The translations under genes and the position numbers were made by a program. A DNA stretch of 15,338 bases from GW2011-AR1 sp964384965 (GTDB lineage Archaea > Nanobdellota > Nanobdellia > Pacearchaeales > GW2011-AR1), in contig CAYLLR010000018.1 in NCBI GenBank assembly GCA_964384965.1, forward strand, positions 1 through 15,338, given 5' to 3'. Position 1 is the first letter of the stretch. Each line of letters opens with the position of its first letter. Below, piece after piece: positions 6,028-13,401 of this stretch. Below the pieces are notes generated by a model, which saw only the letters and a program-made list of their open reading frames with translations, was not told the origin of the DNA and did no database searches.

Positions 6028-6378
6028 ATGGAACTAATCGCATTACTCTCCAGTGGAAAGGGAACATGGGCACAAGTATCAGGATTGATGAAACATGGTG
6101 ACTGGGAAAAAATTATCCTTATGGGAGATGATTTTGCGAAACAATTCACGCACGAAAAAAAATTTGAATTTATAAAAGTCGACTTAAATAAAAAATTAGT
6201 TGAATTAAAGGGGGAGCTCTCAAAAAAACTTAAGGGAAAATTTGAAGGAATGGAGGTTGCGTGTTCTGTGGCTTCGGGAAATGGAAAAGAACATATGGCT
6301 CTAATTTCCGCATTAATTAATCTTCCAGTGGGAGTTAGATTTTGTGCCTTGACAAGAGAAGGAATTGTTTATTTGTAA
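6028..6378 (+). CDS. conserved-looking 116-residue protein with Rossmann-like layout, function unknown
   Basis: The protein has a strand followed by a glycine-containing turn (MELIALLSSGKGTW, 1-14), a helix, a second strand (KIILMGDDF, about 28-36), a third strand (FEFIKVDL), then VACSVASGNGKEHMALISAL (about 77-96) and a final strand VRFCALTREGIVYL. Strand-loop-helix units with SGNGKEHM before a helix are reminiscent of CARF/Csa3-like ligand-binding folds, in which a G-rich loop precedes a helix. That is only a resemblance of layout, and there is no CRISPR locus in the window. It is the last gene of the operon, one base after its neighbour, and is convergent with the Taw1 gene. Confidence 0.75.
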   Translation: MELIALLSSGKGTWAQVSGLMKHGDWEKIILMGDDFAKQFTHEKKFEFIKVDLNKKLVELKGELSKKLKGKFEGMEVACSVASGNGKEHMALISALINLPVGVRFCALTREGIVYL

Positions 6379-6487
6379 TTAGTTTAAATGGAAAAAGGAT
6401 ATCTTAAAAAAAGAGGATTTCATAACAATCGATAGGATTATTCCCTTTATTATCCAAGCAGCATTATATTGAAAGGTTGTTATACTG

Positions 6488-6506
6488 TTTTGTTCAATGA
6501 ACAAAA
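6488..6506. repeat. 19-bp perfect palindrome in a convergent intergenic region
   Basis: TTTTGTTCA-A-TGAACAAAA has nine-base arms around one central base, midway between the convergent ends at 6378 and 6603. It could act in termination or mRNA 3' end stability, or as a binding site for a dimeric protein. No other feature is seen in this 224-bp gap. Confidence 0.5.
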
Positions 6507-6602
6507 AATAAACCAAAAATTTCTGAAACCACACTTATTATTTTTGGATAATCATTATAATTTGTTAATAGTTTCGATACTCCTTTAACTTAAATTATAA
6601 AC

Positions 6603-7661
6603 TTACTTATTGCTCTCCATTTTTTTGCTTGAATAATCTTCCGATTCAAAATTTTTTCCAGAATTTACTAATTCAAAAAATTTTGGGAAATTAATCCAAC
6701 ACTTTTTATTCAAAGATTTTTTCATAACTAAAATTGCCCTCGACGGGATATGTTTTGAAACATATTCATATTCGGGTAATTCTTCAAGGATTTTATTCAT
6801 AAAATTTTCCATATCATCCATATAGGGCATGTTTTCTACTTCATAATATTTTTGGGATTCTCCGACCCAAACATAGGATTTTAATTCTATAAAATCCGGA
6901 GAACCTTTTTTAATTAATTTTGCATATTCTTTATAATTCCCCATATTTTCCTTTTTTATTAAACTTAATCTAATGCATGTCCTATATTTCCTTGTTTTCA
7001 ATAAACTAAGGGACTTATTCATTCTCTCCCAATAATCTTTGAAGAGAGGTCTATCAATTTCTTTTAACTTCTCTTTTGTGGGAGCGTCTATGCTTAAATA
7101 TAGTTGAGTTACATTTTTTATTTTTTCTATAGCTTCGGGAAATTGTGCATTAGTAACCAAAAAAGTGGAAATTTTTCTTTTGTGAAAATTTTCTAAAATT
7201 TTATTTATCAAGGGATATGTTATGGGTTCTCCCGTCAATGAAAGAGCAACATGCCTTACATTTTTTATTTCTTCTTTTTTCTTTTCTGTTGCCTTTTTGT
7301 GACTTCCAAAACCAGTTAAAAGTTTTAAATGCTCCTCTATCGAATGATTTATGATATGTTCTGGAGAATCAATTGGACCATACCATTCTTTCCCCACTGG
7401 AGCTTTTTGTCCCCTCCAACAGAATTTACATCGCGAAGCACAAAACATACTCGTAGTCATCTGAAGACATTGGTGACTTCTTATTCCATAAAAAGTGAAT
7501 TTGTAACAATTTCCCTCTCCCCTCAAACTTTTTTTCGTCCATTCGCAAATTTTAACAGCAGAATGATTCCCTACTAAACGATAACCCTGTTTGGTTAAAA
7601 TTTTTTTTTGGAGTTCTCCCAATTGTTCTTTTCTTTCTTTTGAAATTTTCCCAGTTTCCAT
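6603..7661 (-). CDS. taw1: S-adenosylmethionine-dependent tRNA 4-demethylwyosine synthase (Taw1/TYW1)
   Basis: This 352-residue radical SAM enzyme uses pyruvate carbons to convert N1-methylguanosine at position 37 of tRNA-Phe to 4-demethylwyosine, the tricyclic base that protects the reading frame. The SAM-binding cluster motif CxxxCxxC is at Cys74, Cys78 and Cys81, followed by WRGQKAPVGKEW as in the family. Three further cysteines with 13-residue spacing (39, 52, 65) match those holding the second iron-sulfur cluster. Lys54, two residues after Cys52, matches the lysine implicated in pyruvate binding. LSLTGEP (about 141-147) and LYLSIDAP are other family blocks. A TATA element 25 nt upstream supports this start and a leaderless mRNA. 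The wyosine pathway occurs only in archaea and eukaryotes. Confidence 0.95.
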   Translation of the reverse strand: METGKISKERKEQLGELQKKILTKQGYRLVGNHSAVKICEWTKKSLRGEGNCYKFTFYGIRSHQCLQMTTSMFCASRCKFCWRGQKAPVGKEWYGPIDSPEHIINHSIEEHLKLLTGFGSHKKATEKKKEEIKNVRHVALSLTGEPITYPLINKILENFHKRKISTFLVTNAQFPEAIEKIKNVTQLYLSIDAPTKEKLKEIDRPLFKDYWERMNKSLSLLKTRKYRTCIRLSLIKKENMGNYKEYAKLIKKGSPDFIELKSYVWVGESQKYYEVENMPYMDDMENFMNKILEELPEYEYVSKHIPSRAILVMKKSLNKKCWINFPKFFELVNSGKNFESEDYSSKKMESNK

Positions 7662-7682
7662 ACATAGGGAAAAAGTTATTTA

Positions 7683-7688
7683 TTTAAA
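7683..7688 (-). promoter_or_regulatory. TATA element of the Taw1 gene
   Basis: TTTAAA lies within an A/T block centred 25 nt upstream of the ATG at 7661, so transcription would begin at or next to the start codon. The rest of the 294-bp gap to the protease gene is very AT-rich and shows nothing else I can support. Confidence 0.55.
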
Positions 7689-7955
7689 AAATTATAGAAG
7701 AGATAAATAATTTATTAAATTGGATAGAAGGATAATTTATCCCCTTTTTAAGTTCGTCTTTAATGTAGTTAATTGTCTCTTGTTTGCAGTCTATTTTAAA
7801 ATTGTTATTTTTTAATTTGTTTTAAATTTTTTATTAATAAACTCATAATTTCATAGGAAATTTTTATGGATTGTTGAGAATAAAAGAAAAAATAATTTTT
7901 ATTCCAGAACTTCATTTTTAAAAATGGAAATTTCTATTTAGTCAAATATGAAGTT

Positions 7956-9362
7956 TTAGAAAAAGGCTTTTGCCCAAAAAACCATTAAAAGACCAATCAA
8001 AGCTAAAAAGAAAAGTGTCGAAAATTTAAAGGCTTTTTTTGCTTTCTCCTCGGACTTTGTTATTGCAAGAATAGTTAAGTAAAAAAATCTACCTCCGTCT
8101 AAGATTCCAAGTGGAAGCATATTTAGAAGTGCAAGACTAAAACTAATTAAAACCAACCACCAAAAAAGGTCATAAATATATTTTGCCGAGGAAAAATTTG
8201 GAGAATAATAAATATTGGAATCCTTATAAGATGTAAAAAAGGAGGAAATTTTCCCCATAAGTCCGGAAGGTTCTTTATTAAAAAAAGTTACTCCAATCCA
8301 GGGGTCTCCATAGGGGGAGTTTTCAAGAATTATTTGGGTATTATAATTTTTTTCCCCATCATATGTGGTTATTGTCAAATTTTCTCCCACATTATAAGAA
8401 CCAATTACCGAGGACAATTTATCAAGACTATCTATTTTTTCTCCATTGATTTTTGTAATTACCCCTTTTAATGAATTTTCAATCGCAGGAGAATCATAAT
8501 AAAGTGCAAATTTATTATTTTTTGGAGAAACCCCCCTTATTCCAAAAAAAGTTTCATTTTTAGCAATTATTTTATTTGATTTCCCTTGAGAGGTCAAATT
8601 TAAAACTGTTTGGTATGTTGGATTTGTTAGATTGATTCCATTTATCGAGGATATTTGGCTAACATTTACAACCCCATAAGCATAATCATCATAAATAACC
8701 CCCATAGGGGTAAATGAAAAAACGAAAATTCCCCACATAAGGAGAACGCCGATTAAAGTGGTAATTATGTTTGCGAAGGTTCCCGCAGAAAGAACTGCAC
8801 GCTGTTTAAAATTTGTCTTCTTAGACATCGCTTTTTCATCTAAATTGACAAATGCTGCTAAAAATACTGGAAAAAAGAAAGGAAAAAATCCAAACCCAGT
8901 GGTTTTTATTTTTATATTTGCAATCTTGGCAAAAATTCCATGAAAAAACTCATGAGTTATTGTGACAATCGCTAAAATAATTATCCAATAAGAAAAATAA
9001 AGAGGAGGTAAAAAATCGAGTTTAAAAATTTGTGGAAGATAGGGAATTAGGGGAGTGATTGGTGGAATTTTTATTGCCCTCACTAAATCCGCCTTAAAAA
9101 AATAAACTATTAAAATTTTTATAAAAAAATAAATTACGAAGACCATTAAAGCATAGCCAATAAACACCGAAACATAACTTAAAATTTTTAAAGTTTTTTC
9201 ATATTTTTTTCCGATTCGGTTAATCAATTTTATTCCCCATTTCGTATGATACAAAAGAAGAAGTCCCTCTTTTTTGAGATTTTTTCTTTTTTTATAAAGG
9301 AAAATTGAAATAAAAATTACAAAAATTGAAAGTAAACTCAAATCCCAAAACATTATACTCAT
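7956..9362 (-). CDS. site-2 protease, membrane zinc metalloprotease with PDZ domain (peptidase M50)
   Basis: This 468-residue integral membrane protease cleaves substrates inside the bilayer. The zinc site is HEFFH (His137, Glu138, His141) in a membrane helix. The third ligand is Asp422 in NMLPLGILDGG (414-424), matching the family NxxPxxxLDGG motif. Membrane segments are likely at about 7-23, 58-88, 122-147, 157-175, 190-220, 397-418 and 443-465. Between the catalytic helices is a large extracytoplasmic part (about 225-390). It holds a PDZ domain (about 285-345, with SPAIENSLKGVITKINGEKI as its core) that usually gates substrate entry. The substrate is unknown, and no anti-sigma-like or membrane regulator gene adjoins it. 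The gene appears monocistronic. Confidence 0.93.
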   Translation of the reverse strand: MSIMFWDLSLLSIFVIFISIFLYKKRKNLKKEGLLLLYHTKWGIKLINRIGKKYEKTLKILSYVSVFIGYALMVFVIYFFIKILIVYFFKADLVRAIKIPPITPLIPYLPQIFKLDFLPPLYFSYWIIILAIVTITHEFFHGIFAKIANIKIKTTGFGFFPFFFPVFLAAFVNLDEKAMSKKTNFKQRAVLSAGTFANIITTLIGVLLMWGIFVFSFTPMGVIYDDYAYGVVNVSQISSINGINLTNPTYQTVLNLTSQGKSNKIIAKNETFFGIRGVSPKNNKFALYYDSPAIENSLKGVITKINGEKIDSLDKLSSVIGSYNVGENLTITTYDGEKNYNTQIILENSPYGDPWIGVTFFNKEPSGLMGKISSFFTSYKDSNIYYSPNFSSAKYIYDLFWWLVLISFSLALLNMLPLGILDGGRFFYLTILAITKSEEKAKKAFKFSTLFFLALIGLLMVFWAKAFF

Positions 9363-9685
9363 TTTAAATACCCTTAGGAAAATTAGTAAATTGAGGTTTA
9401 AAAGAGTGATGGTTCAGGAATTATCTTTTATAAATTATCCTTCATAAAATTAATTTATTAAAATATTTTATTTTTTCCTCGAAATTTTATAAAAAAATTC
9501 TCTCTTAAAAATAATTCCATCGTTTTCAATTCATATACTATAATATCATTTAAGAGATTAATTTCTTAATAGGAAGTCCTACATCAATTCAATCTTTTTT
9601 ATAAGACCCTGAATTTCTAATTTCTTAAAAACTAATATGGTCAACAATCACTCTTTCGTCCATGAAAAATATACCAATCAAAAAA
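9363..9685. other. 323-bp intergenic region with protease promoter and a possible gene relic
   Basis: On the minus strand, GTTTAAAAG (9396-9404) is a plausible TATA box for the protease gene, with an AAGGGT ribosome-binding site just before its ATG. TTAAGA/TCTTAA forms a weak hairpin at about 9553-9572. A 12-codon minus-strand frame (MDERVIVDHISF, 9625-9663) starts shortly after the L40e stop. A one-base shift would extend it as KKLEIQGLIKKIELM, so it may be a gene remnant, but this is weak. No RNA gene is recognised. Confidence 0.35.
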
Positions 9686-9850
9686 TCATTTCTTTTTCAT
9701 AACTCTAAATTGAGCTTTCCCACATTTTCTACATCTGACTCGTCCTTTAAGAATTTTTTGGGAGTCTGTCCTCATTTTATTTCCGCACTTTTGGCAAACG
9801 AACATATTTTTGAAAAGTCTATTCTGTGCCTCTGGGATTTTTGTTGCCAT
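9686..9850 (-). CDS. rpl40e: large-subunit ribosomal protein L40e (eL40)
   Basis: The gene encodes a 54-residue, strongly basic zinc protein of the 50S subunit. The sequence starts MATKIPEAQNRLFKN, with the family PEA...R-(I/L)-F opening, followed by two CxxC knuckles (Cys19-x2-Cys22 and Cys40-x2-Cys43) that bind one zinc ion. It ends in lysines. Archaeal L40e is a stand-alone protein of about 50 residues, whereas in eukaryotes it is fused to ubiquitin. The short reading frame is easily missed by gene callers. A TATA element centred 25 nt upstream supports the start. The plus-strand ORF across it is a shadow. Confidence 0.9.
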   Translation of the reverse strand: MATKIPEAQNRLFKNMFVCQKCGNKMRTDSQKILKGRVRCRKCGKAQFRVMKKK

Positions 9851-9870
9851 ACTAGATTTAGAAAAAAGTG

Positions 9871-9880
9871 ATTTAAAAAG
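9871..9880 (-). promoter_or_regulatory. TATA element of rpl40e
   Basis: On the minus strand, CTTTTTAAAT is centred about 25 nt upstream of the ATG at 9850, consistent with a leaderless mRNA. Confidence 0.55.
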
Positions 9881-10122
9881 CTTTTTGATTGAAATATTAA
9901 TTAGCTAAATTTATCTTTGATGTCTTATTTAAATTTTTTATATTTTTTACGATTTATCGGGAAAATTTAAAGAAAGAATTAGTGGAAATCCAGAAAAAAA
10001 ATCATAAAAATCAAAAAAGGATAGGAACTTCCTTCCCCTTTTATCAAAATAAAATGAGATAAACTTCCTTTGTTTGAATTAATAAACTGAATATTTTTCT
10101 TGTAATTTAGAGATTCTAACAA

Positions 10123-10512
10123 TTAAATCTTTCTCTTTAAAATCAATGTTCCTTCAATATTCCAATATTCTACGGTATCGTTGTGTTGAACTTTTTCTTT
10201 TAGTTCTTCTGGAACTACAACCTCGAGAGTTTCAAAGGATTCTAAATCCATTATGCTGGCGGTGTCTCCCAAAACAGAAAGTACTTGCCCTTTGTTTTTA
10301 TTAACTATCGGAACTTCAAACCTATCATGACCGGGAGTAACGAAAACTCTTTTAGTTCCAGTTTTCATATTGACGGCTTCAACCCGGCATTTAGCATGTC
10401 CGTGCTTTCCCGTTTTTGAAATATCTATTTTTTTGACAGTAAAAAAATCTCCTTCCAATACAATATTTGTTCCAACTCTTATTTCAGTTGCGTTGATAAT
10501 TTTTAATACCAT
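10123..10512 (-). CDS. eif5a: translation initiation factor 5A (aIF5A)
   Basis: This 129-residue, full-length protein has an N-terminal SH3-like domain (residues 1-70) and a C-terminal OB-fold (71-129). The loop ISKTGKHGHAKCRVEA contains the lysine (Lys36, in GKHG) that deoxyhypusine synthase modifies. Hypusinated aIF5A binds the ribosomal E site and helps peptide-bond formation on slow motifs such as polyproline. No hypusination enzyme is encoded in the window. A TATA box 26 nt upstream supports the chosen start, and the MVLKIINATEIRVG opening resembles aIF5A N termini. About 270 bp of AT-rich DNA without a recognisable gene separates it from rpl40e. Confidence 0.96.
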   Translation of the reverse strand: MVLKIINATEIRVGTNIVLEGDFFTVKKIDISKTGKHGHAKCRVEAVNMKTGTKRVFVTPGHDRFEVPIVNKNKGQVLSVLGDTASIMDLESFETLEVVVPEELKEKVQHNDTVEYWNIEGTLILKRKI

Positions 10513-10532
10513 AGTTTGTTAAGAAAAATTTT

Positions 10533-10543
10533 ATTTATAAAAG
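10533..10543 (-). promoter_or_regulatory. TATA element of the aIF5A gene
   Basis: On the minus strand, CTTTTATAAAT is centred 26 nt upstream of the ATG at 10512. It closely matches the archaeal TATA consensus. Confidence 0.65.
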
Positions 10544-10660
10544 TTTGTGTAAGAATCTAAAAGTTATGAAATAGTTTTGTTAAATTAGATAAAATAGCAA
10601 ATAATTACGCGAGAATTAATTTAAGCGAATAAAATCTAAATATCCAAATTTTATAATTAA

Positions 10661-10670
10661 TTTTATAAAC
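10661..10670 (+). promoter_or_regulatory. TATA element of the FKBP gene
   Basis: TTTTATAAAC is centred about 31 nt upstream of ATG 10697, predicting a leader of only a few bases. Confidence 0.6.
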
Positions 10671-10696
10671 TAGTTCTTCAATTCACATTTATTAAA

Positions 10697-11368
10697 ATGG
10701 AATTAAAAAAAGGGGATTTTATTGAAATAGAATTTACAGGAAAAGATGGCGAAGGAAAAATTTTCGATTCCAATATAAAAGAAGATTTAGACAAATCAAA
10801 TATAAAAGGAAATCCCAAACCCTTTATTTTTTGTTTAGGAAAAGAAATGTTCATTAAAGGTATTGATGAATTTTTAATTGGAAAAAAAATTGGGGAATAT
10901 GAAATTCCTCTTTCCCCTGAAAAAGCATTTGGTAAAAGAAATCCGGAATTAATCCGAATGGTTCCATTGAATAATTTTACACAACATAAAATTAATCCAA
11001 TTCCGGGGAGCATGTTTAATTTTGATGGGAAAATTGCGAAAATACTTACGGTTTCTGGAGGAAGGGTGGTGGTTGACTTTAACAATCCATTAGCAGGAAA
11101 AAACGTGACATATTTTGTGAGAATTTTAAGAAAAGTCGAGGATAAAAAGGAACAGGTTGAAGCATTAAATGATTTTTTCTTCAAACAAAAATTGGATTTT
11201 AAAATTGAAGAAAAAAAACTAATTATAAATCCTCCAGAAAAAATTAAAAATTTTATTGAAATGTTCAAAGATAAATATGAAGAAATTCTTGCTCTGGAAC
11301 TTGAATTAATTGAACCTGATGAAAAATTGAAGAAAGAAAAGAAAAATAGTGAACTCAAAGAGAACTAA
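10697..11368 (+). CDS. FKBP-type peptidyl-prolyl cis-trans isomerase, SlyD/FKBP26-like
   Basis: This 223-residue cytosolic folding enzyme and chaperone has three parts. The N-terminal half-FKBP domain has the usual D-G-x-x-F-D pattern as DGEGKIFDSN, and KGIDEFLIGKKIGE marks the helix before the catalytic strands. An inserted IF chaperone domain (about residues 83-130) holds the PEKAFGKRNPELIRMVP entry and the MFNFDGKIAKILTVSGGRVV strands. The FKBP fold closes with FNNPLAGKNVTYFVRIL, the conserved NHPLAG block. A C-terminal extension of about 75 residues (150-223), alpha/beta and then charged, matches the architecture of the archaeal FKBP26 class rather than bacterial SlyD, and it lacks the His-rich metal tail. 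The ftsZ promoter follows directly, and the frames overlap if the upstream ftsZ GTG were used. Confidence 0.93.
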   Translation: MELKKGDFIEIEFTGKDGEGKIFDSNIKEDLDKSNIKGNPKPFIFCLGKEMFIKGIDEFLIGKKIGEYEIPLSPEKAFGKRNPELIRMVPLNNFTQHKINPIPGSMFNFDGKIAKILTVSGGRVVVDFNNPLAGKNVTYFVRILRKVEDKKEQVEALNDFFFKQKLDFKIEEKKLIINPPEKIKNFIEMFKDKYEEILALELELIEPDEKLKKEKKNSELKEN

Positions 11369-11380
11369 AAAACACAACAA

Positions 11381-11391
11381 TTTTTATAAAC
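11381..11391 (+). promoter_or_regulatory. TATA element of ftsZ
   Basis: TTTTTATAAAC is centred 26 nt upstream of ATG 11412. It selects that ATG over the in-frame GTG at 11349, which would lie upstream of the promoter and overlap the FKBP gene. Confidence 0.65.
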
Positions 11392-11411
11392 AGATTTCAA
11401 TTCAATTAAAC

Positions 11412-12509
11412 ATGAATGAAGGAAATTATTCTAATGGGGAAGAAAATAATCTTTCCGCCGCAAAGAAAGTTGATCATGAACTTGCAGAACTTTTGAAAAA
11501 TCAATCTGCAAGAATAAAAGTTGTTGGAATTGGTGGTGGTGGAGGAAATTCTCTTAATAGGATGGGGGAAATTGGAATTAAAGGTGGCGAACTTATTGCG
11601 ATGAATACGGATGCTCAAGATTTACTTTATACAAATGCGGACCAAAAAATTCTAATTGGAAAAGAACTTACCCAAGGTCTTGGAGCTGGGAGCAATCCTA
11701 AAATCGGAGAGGAAGCTGCAAAAGAATCTGAATCTGAAATAAAGAAAAAATTGGCTGGGAGTGATATGGTTTTCATAACTTGTGGGATGGGAGGTGGAAC
11801 CGGAACTGGGGCTGCCCCTGTTGTTTCTTCTGTTGCAAAGAAATTGGGGGCGCTGACGATTGGAGTTGTTACAATGCCCTTTACAATAGAAGGTGCGAAA
11901 AGAATTGAAAATGCAGTTTATGGATTAGAAAAAATGGAATCCCTTACAGATACATTAATTGTAATTCCTAATGATAAACTTTTGGAACTTGCCCCTGAAC
12001 TTCCCCTTCATACTGCTTTTAAAATTGCTGATGAGATTTTGACCAATGCTGTAAAAGGGGTAACCGAACTTGTCACAACTTCCGGGCTAGTCAATCTTGA
12101 CTTTGCTGATATTAAGGCCGTAATGGTCGAAGGAGGAGTTTCACTAATCGGAATGGGAGAAAGTGATAGTGAAAAAAGGTCAATTGATGCGGTTACAAAA
12201 GCAATACAAAACCCTCTTTTAGATGTGGATATTTCAGGTGCTAAGGGTGCTCTCGTTAACATTATTGGAGGTCCGGATATGAGTCTGGATGAATGTAAAG
12301 AAATTATCAGCACCGTCGGAGAAAAATTAAGTCCTCAAGCAAAAATGATTTGGGGAGCAAAGATTTCTCCAGATATGGATAAGTCAATAAGGGTACTTTT
12401 GATTATTACGGGAGTAAAAAGTTCACAAGTTCTTGGGCATGGAGAAGATTTTGATTCTTTAAAACACCGAGAAATGGAGGAAGAATTGGGAATTGAATTT
12501 TTAGAGTAG
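11412..12509 (+). CDS. ftsZ: cell division GTPase FtsZ
   Basis: This 365-residue tubulin homologue polymerises into the division ring at mid-cell. The N-terminal GTP-binding segment VVGIGGGGGNSLNRM is followed by the tubulin signature GGGTGTG (about residues 126-132). The T7 catalytic loop is NLDFAD (Asn228 to Asp233), whose acidic residues complete the GTPase site of the next subunit. The C-terminal domain ends WGAKISPDMDKSIRVLLIITGV, with a short acidic tail and no obvious conserved C-terminal peptide of the bacterial sort. A start at ATG 11412 is supported by the promoter spacing. The extra 21 residues from GTG 11349 (MNSKRTKKHNNFY...) are not FtsZ-like. The next gene follows after one base, and secE lies further downstream, a common archaeal order. 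Confidence 0.97.
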   Translation: MNEGNYSNGEENNLSAAKKVDHELAELLKNQSARIKVVGIGGGGGNSLNRMGEIGIKGGELIAMNTDAQDLLYTNADQKILIGKELTQGLGAGSNPKIGEEAAKESESEIKKKLAGSDMVFITCGMGGGTGTGAAPVVSSVAKKLGALTIGVVTMPFTIEGAKRIENAVYGLEKMESLTDTLIVIPNDKLLELAPELPLHTAFKIADEILTNAVKGVTELVTTSGLVNLDFADIKAVMVEGGVSLIGMGESDSEKRSIDAVTKAIQNPLLDVDISGAKGALVNIIGGPDMSLDECKEIISTVGEKLSPQAKMIWGAKISPDMDKSIRVLLIITGVKSSQVLGHGEDFDSLKHREMEEELGIEFLE

Positions 12510-12510
12510 T

Positions 12511-12819
12511 ATGAAAAAAACAATTGAATTAAAATTTTTGAAGAATAAACTTTTCGGAAAAGTGGACGGAACAAAATTCGATTTAGGAAAGGTTTTGTAT
12601 ACTCGAAATAAAGCGGGGGGAGACAATCTGAACTTATATTTGGTTTATTTTTCAGAAAAAGATCGTTTTGATGCAAAAAAGGAGTTGGAAAATTTTACAA
12701 AAAAGATAAATTCTTATTTAGATGAAGGCCGTTTTATTGAAGATTATCCCCGCTATACCTCCAAGATTGGAATAAACCAGAAAGATAGCACATTAGATTC
12801 TTATTCTCTGATATATTGA
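12511..12819 (+). CDS. uncharacterised 102-residue protein co-transcribed with ftsZ
   Basis: I do not recognise the family. The gene begins one base after the ftsZ stop, so it almost certainly shares its mRNA. The protein is soluble and rich in lysine and aspartate. It opens with beta-strand-like segments (TIELKFLKNKLFGKVDGTKF and LNLYLVYFSEKD), then a helix (DAKKELENFTKKINSYLDEG), then a tyrosine-rich tail (YPRYTSKIG..., DSYSLIY). There is no membrane segment, cysteine pair or catalytic motif. Its position suggests a link to division or simply to the cluster, with no direct evidence for either. Confidence 0.75.
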   Translation: MKKTIELKFLKNKLFGKVDGTKFDLGKVLYTRNKAGGDNLNLYLVYFSEKDRFDAKKELENFTKKINSYLDEGRFIEDYPRYTSKIGINQKDSTLDSYSLIY

Positions 12820-12840
12820 TTATTTTAGATAAATTAAATA

Positions 12841-12850
12841 ATTTTAAAAA
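12841..12850 (+). promoter_or_regulatory. TATA-like element of secE
   Basis: ATTTTAAAAA is centred 26 nt upstream of ATG 12872, so secE can have its own leaderless transcript in addition to read-through from ftsZ. Confidence 0.5.
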
Positions 12851-12871
12851 CTAAGAAATCCAATATTTTTC

Positions 12872-13036
12872 ATGGAAAATTTAAAATTATTTTATAAAAA
12901 GTGTGTCAGAGTTTGGAAAACTTTAAAAAAACCAAGCAGAAAAGAATTTGAAATGACTGCAAAGGTTTCAGCCATCGGAATAGTAATTTTGGGAATAATT
13001 GGATTTCTCATTTCCCTTCTTATGAGTGCTTTTTAA
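12872..13036 (+). CDS. secE: protein translocase subunit SecE (Sec61-gamma)
   Basis: This 54-residue subunit clamps the two halves of SecY in the protein export channel. An amphipathic cytosolic helix holds RVWKTLKKPSRKEFEMTAKV (residues 13-32), with the typical K-P-(S/D)-(R/W)-x-E-(F/Y) core. One transmembrane helix follows (AIGIVILGIIGFLISLLM, 34-51). The size and single membrane span match archaeal SecE. The gene lies downstream of ftsZ, as in many archaea. There nusG normally follows, but here it is absent and a restriction-modification cassette comes next. The reading frame is short and easily overlooked. Confidence 0.92.
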   Translation: MENLKLFYKKCVRVWKTLKKPSRKEFEMTAKVSAIGIVILGIIGFLISLLMSAF

Positions 13037-13047
13037 TTGTTAAGATA

Positions 13048-13054
13048 TTTTTTT
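13048..13054 (+). terminator. oligo-T terminator after secE
   Basis: A run of seven T lies 11 nt after the secE stop codon, the type of site used by archaeal RNA polymerase. It would end the ftsZ-secE transcript before the restriction-modification genes. Confidence 0.45.
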
Positions 13055-13163
13055 AATTTGATTAATTCAATTATGTCTTTCGGAGAATGTCATACCTTGA
13101 TTTATCTTGGTACGAGAAATTAATTTTAATGGTTTAGGATATTTTCAACAGAGCATATTATAG

Positions 13164-13202
13164 GTATATATTATTAAGTATATATCAAAAGGTTTATAAA
13201 TA
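13164..13202 (+). promoter_or_regulatory. TATA box and upstream direct repeats of the zinc-ribbon/methyltransferase operon
   Basis: TTTATAAATA (13193-13202) is centred 25 nt upstream of ATG 13222. Just before it is the octamer GTATATAT, present twice (13164-13171 and 13178-13185), 14 bp apart centre to centre. That is a spacing that could place two protein-binding sites on nearby faces of the helix, next to where the promoter recognition factor would sit. Confidence 0.5.
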
Positions 13203-13221
13203 ACTAAGGTATTATTTTATT

Positions 13222-13401
13222 ATGGGAAAAAAAGAAGAGGAATTTGGATATAATGTTTTTATTAAGGGAAATAAATGTTATCGGTGTAGACATAAATGGG
13301 TTCAAAGAGAAGAAGATAAACCACGCATATGTCCCAAGTGCAAATCTCCCTATTGGGACAAACCAAAAACTAAGTTTATAAGAGAAGATAAGAAAAAATG
13401 A
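13222..13401 (+). CDS. small zinc-ribbon protein upstream of the methyltransferase
   Basis: This 59-residue, very basic protein has a single zinc ribbon: CYRC (Cys19, Cys22) and CPKC (Cys37, Cys40), with HKWVQR between and KSPYWDKP after the second knuckle. Zinc ribbons of the C-x-x-C-G-H-x-W ... C-P-x-C-x-S-P-Y-W form are common in archaeal DNA-associated proteins. The gene has its own promoter, and its stop overlaps the methyltransferase start (ATGA, 13398-13401), so the two are translationally coupled. A role as a DNA-binding partner or regulator of the restriction-modification system is reasonable inference, but nothing in the sequence proves it. It is too short for many gene callers. Confidence 0.85.
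   Translation: MGKKEEEFGYNVFIKGNKCYRCRHKWVQREEDKPRICPKCKSPYWDKPKTKFIREDKKK

Noticed and set aside
10678..11358. 226-codon minus-strand ORF over the FKBP gene
   Set aside because: It is a serine- and phenylalanine-rich antisense shadow of a clear FKBP26-type protein.
11349..11411. GTG 11349 as the ftsZ start
   Set aside because: The 21 extra residues are not FtsZ-like, they overlap the FKBP gene, and the TATA box at 11381-11391 lies downstream of that GTG.
13073..13123. 16-codon ORF between secE and the zinc-ribbon gene
   Set aside because: It is very short, with no motif or upstream signal, and is probably chance.
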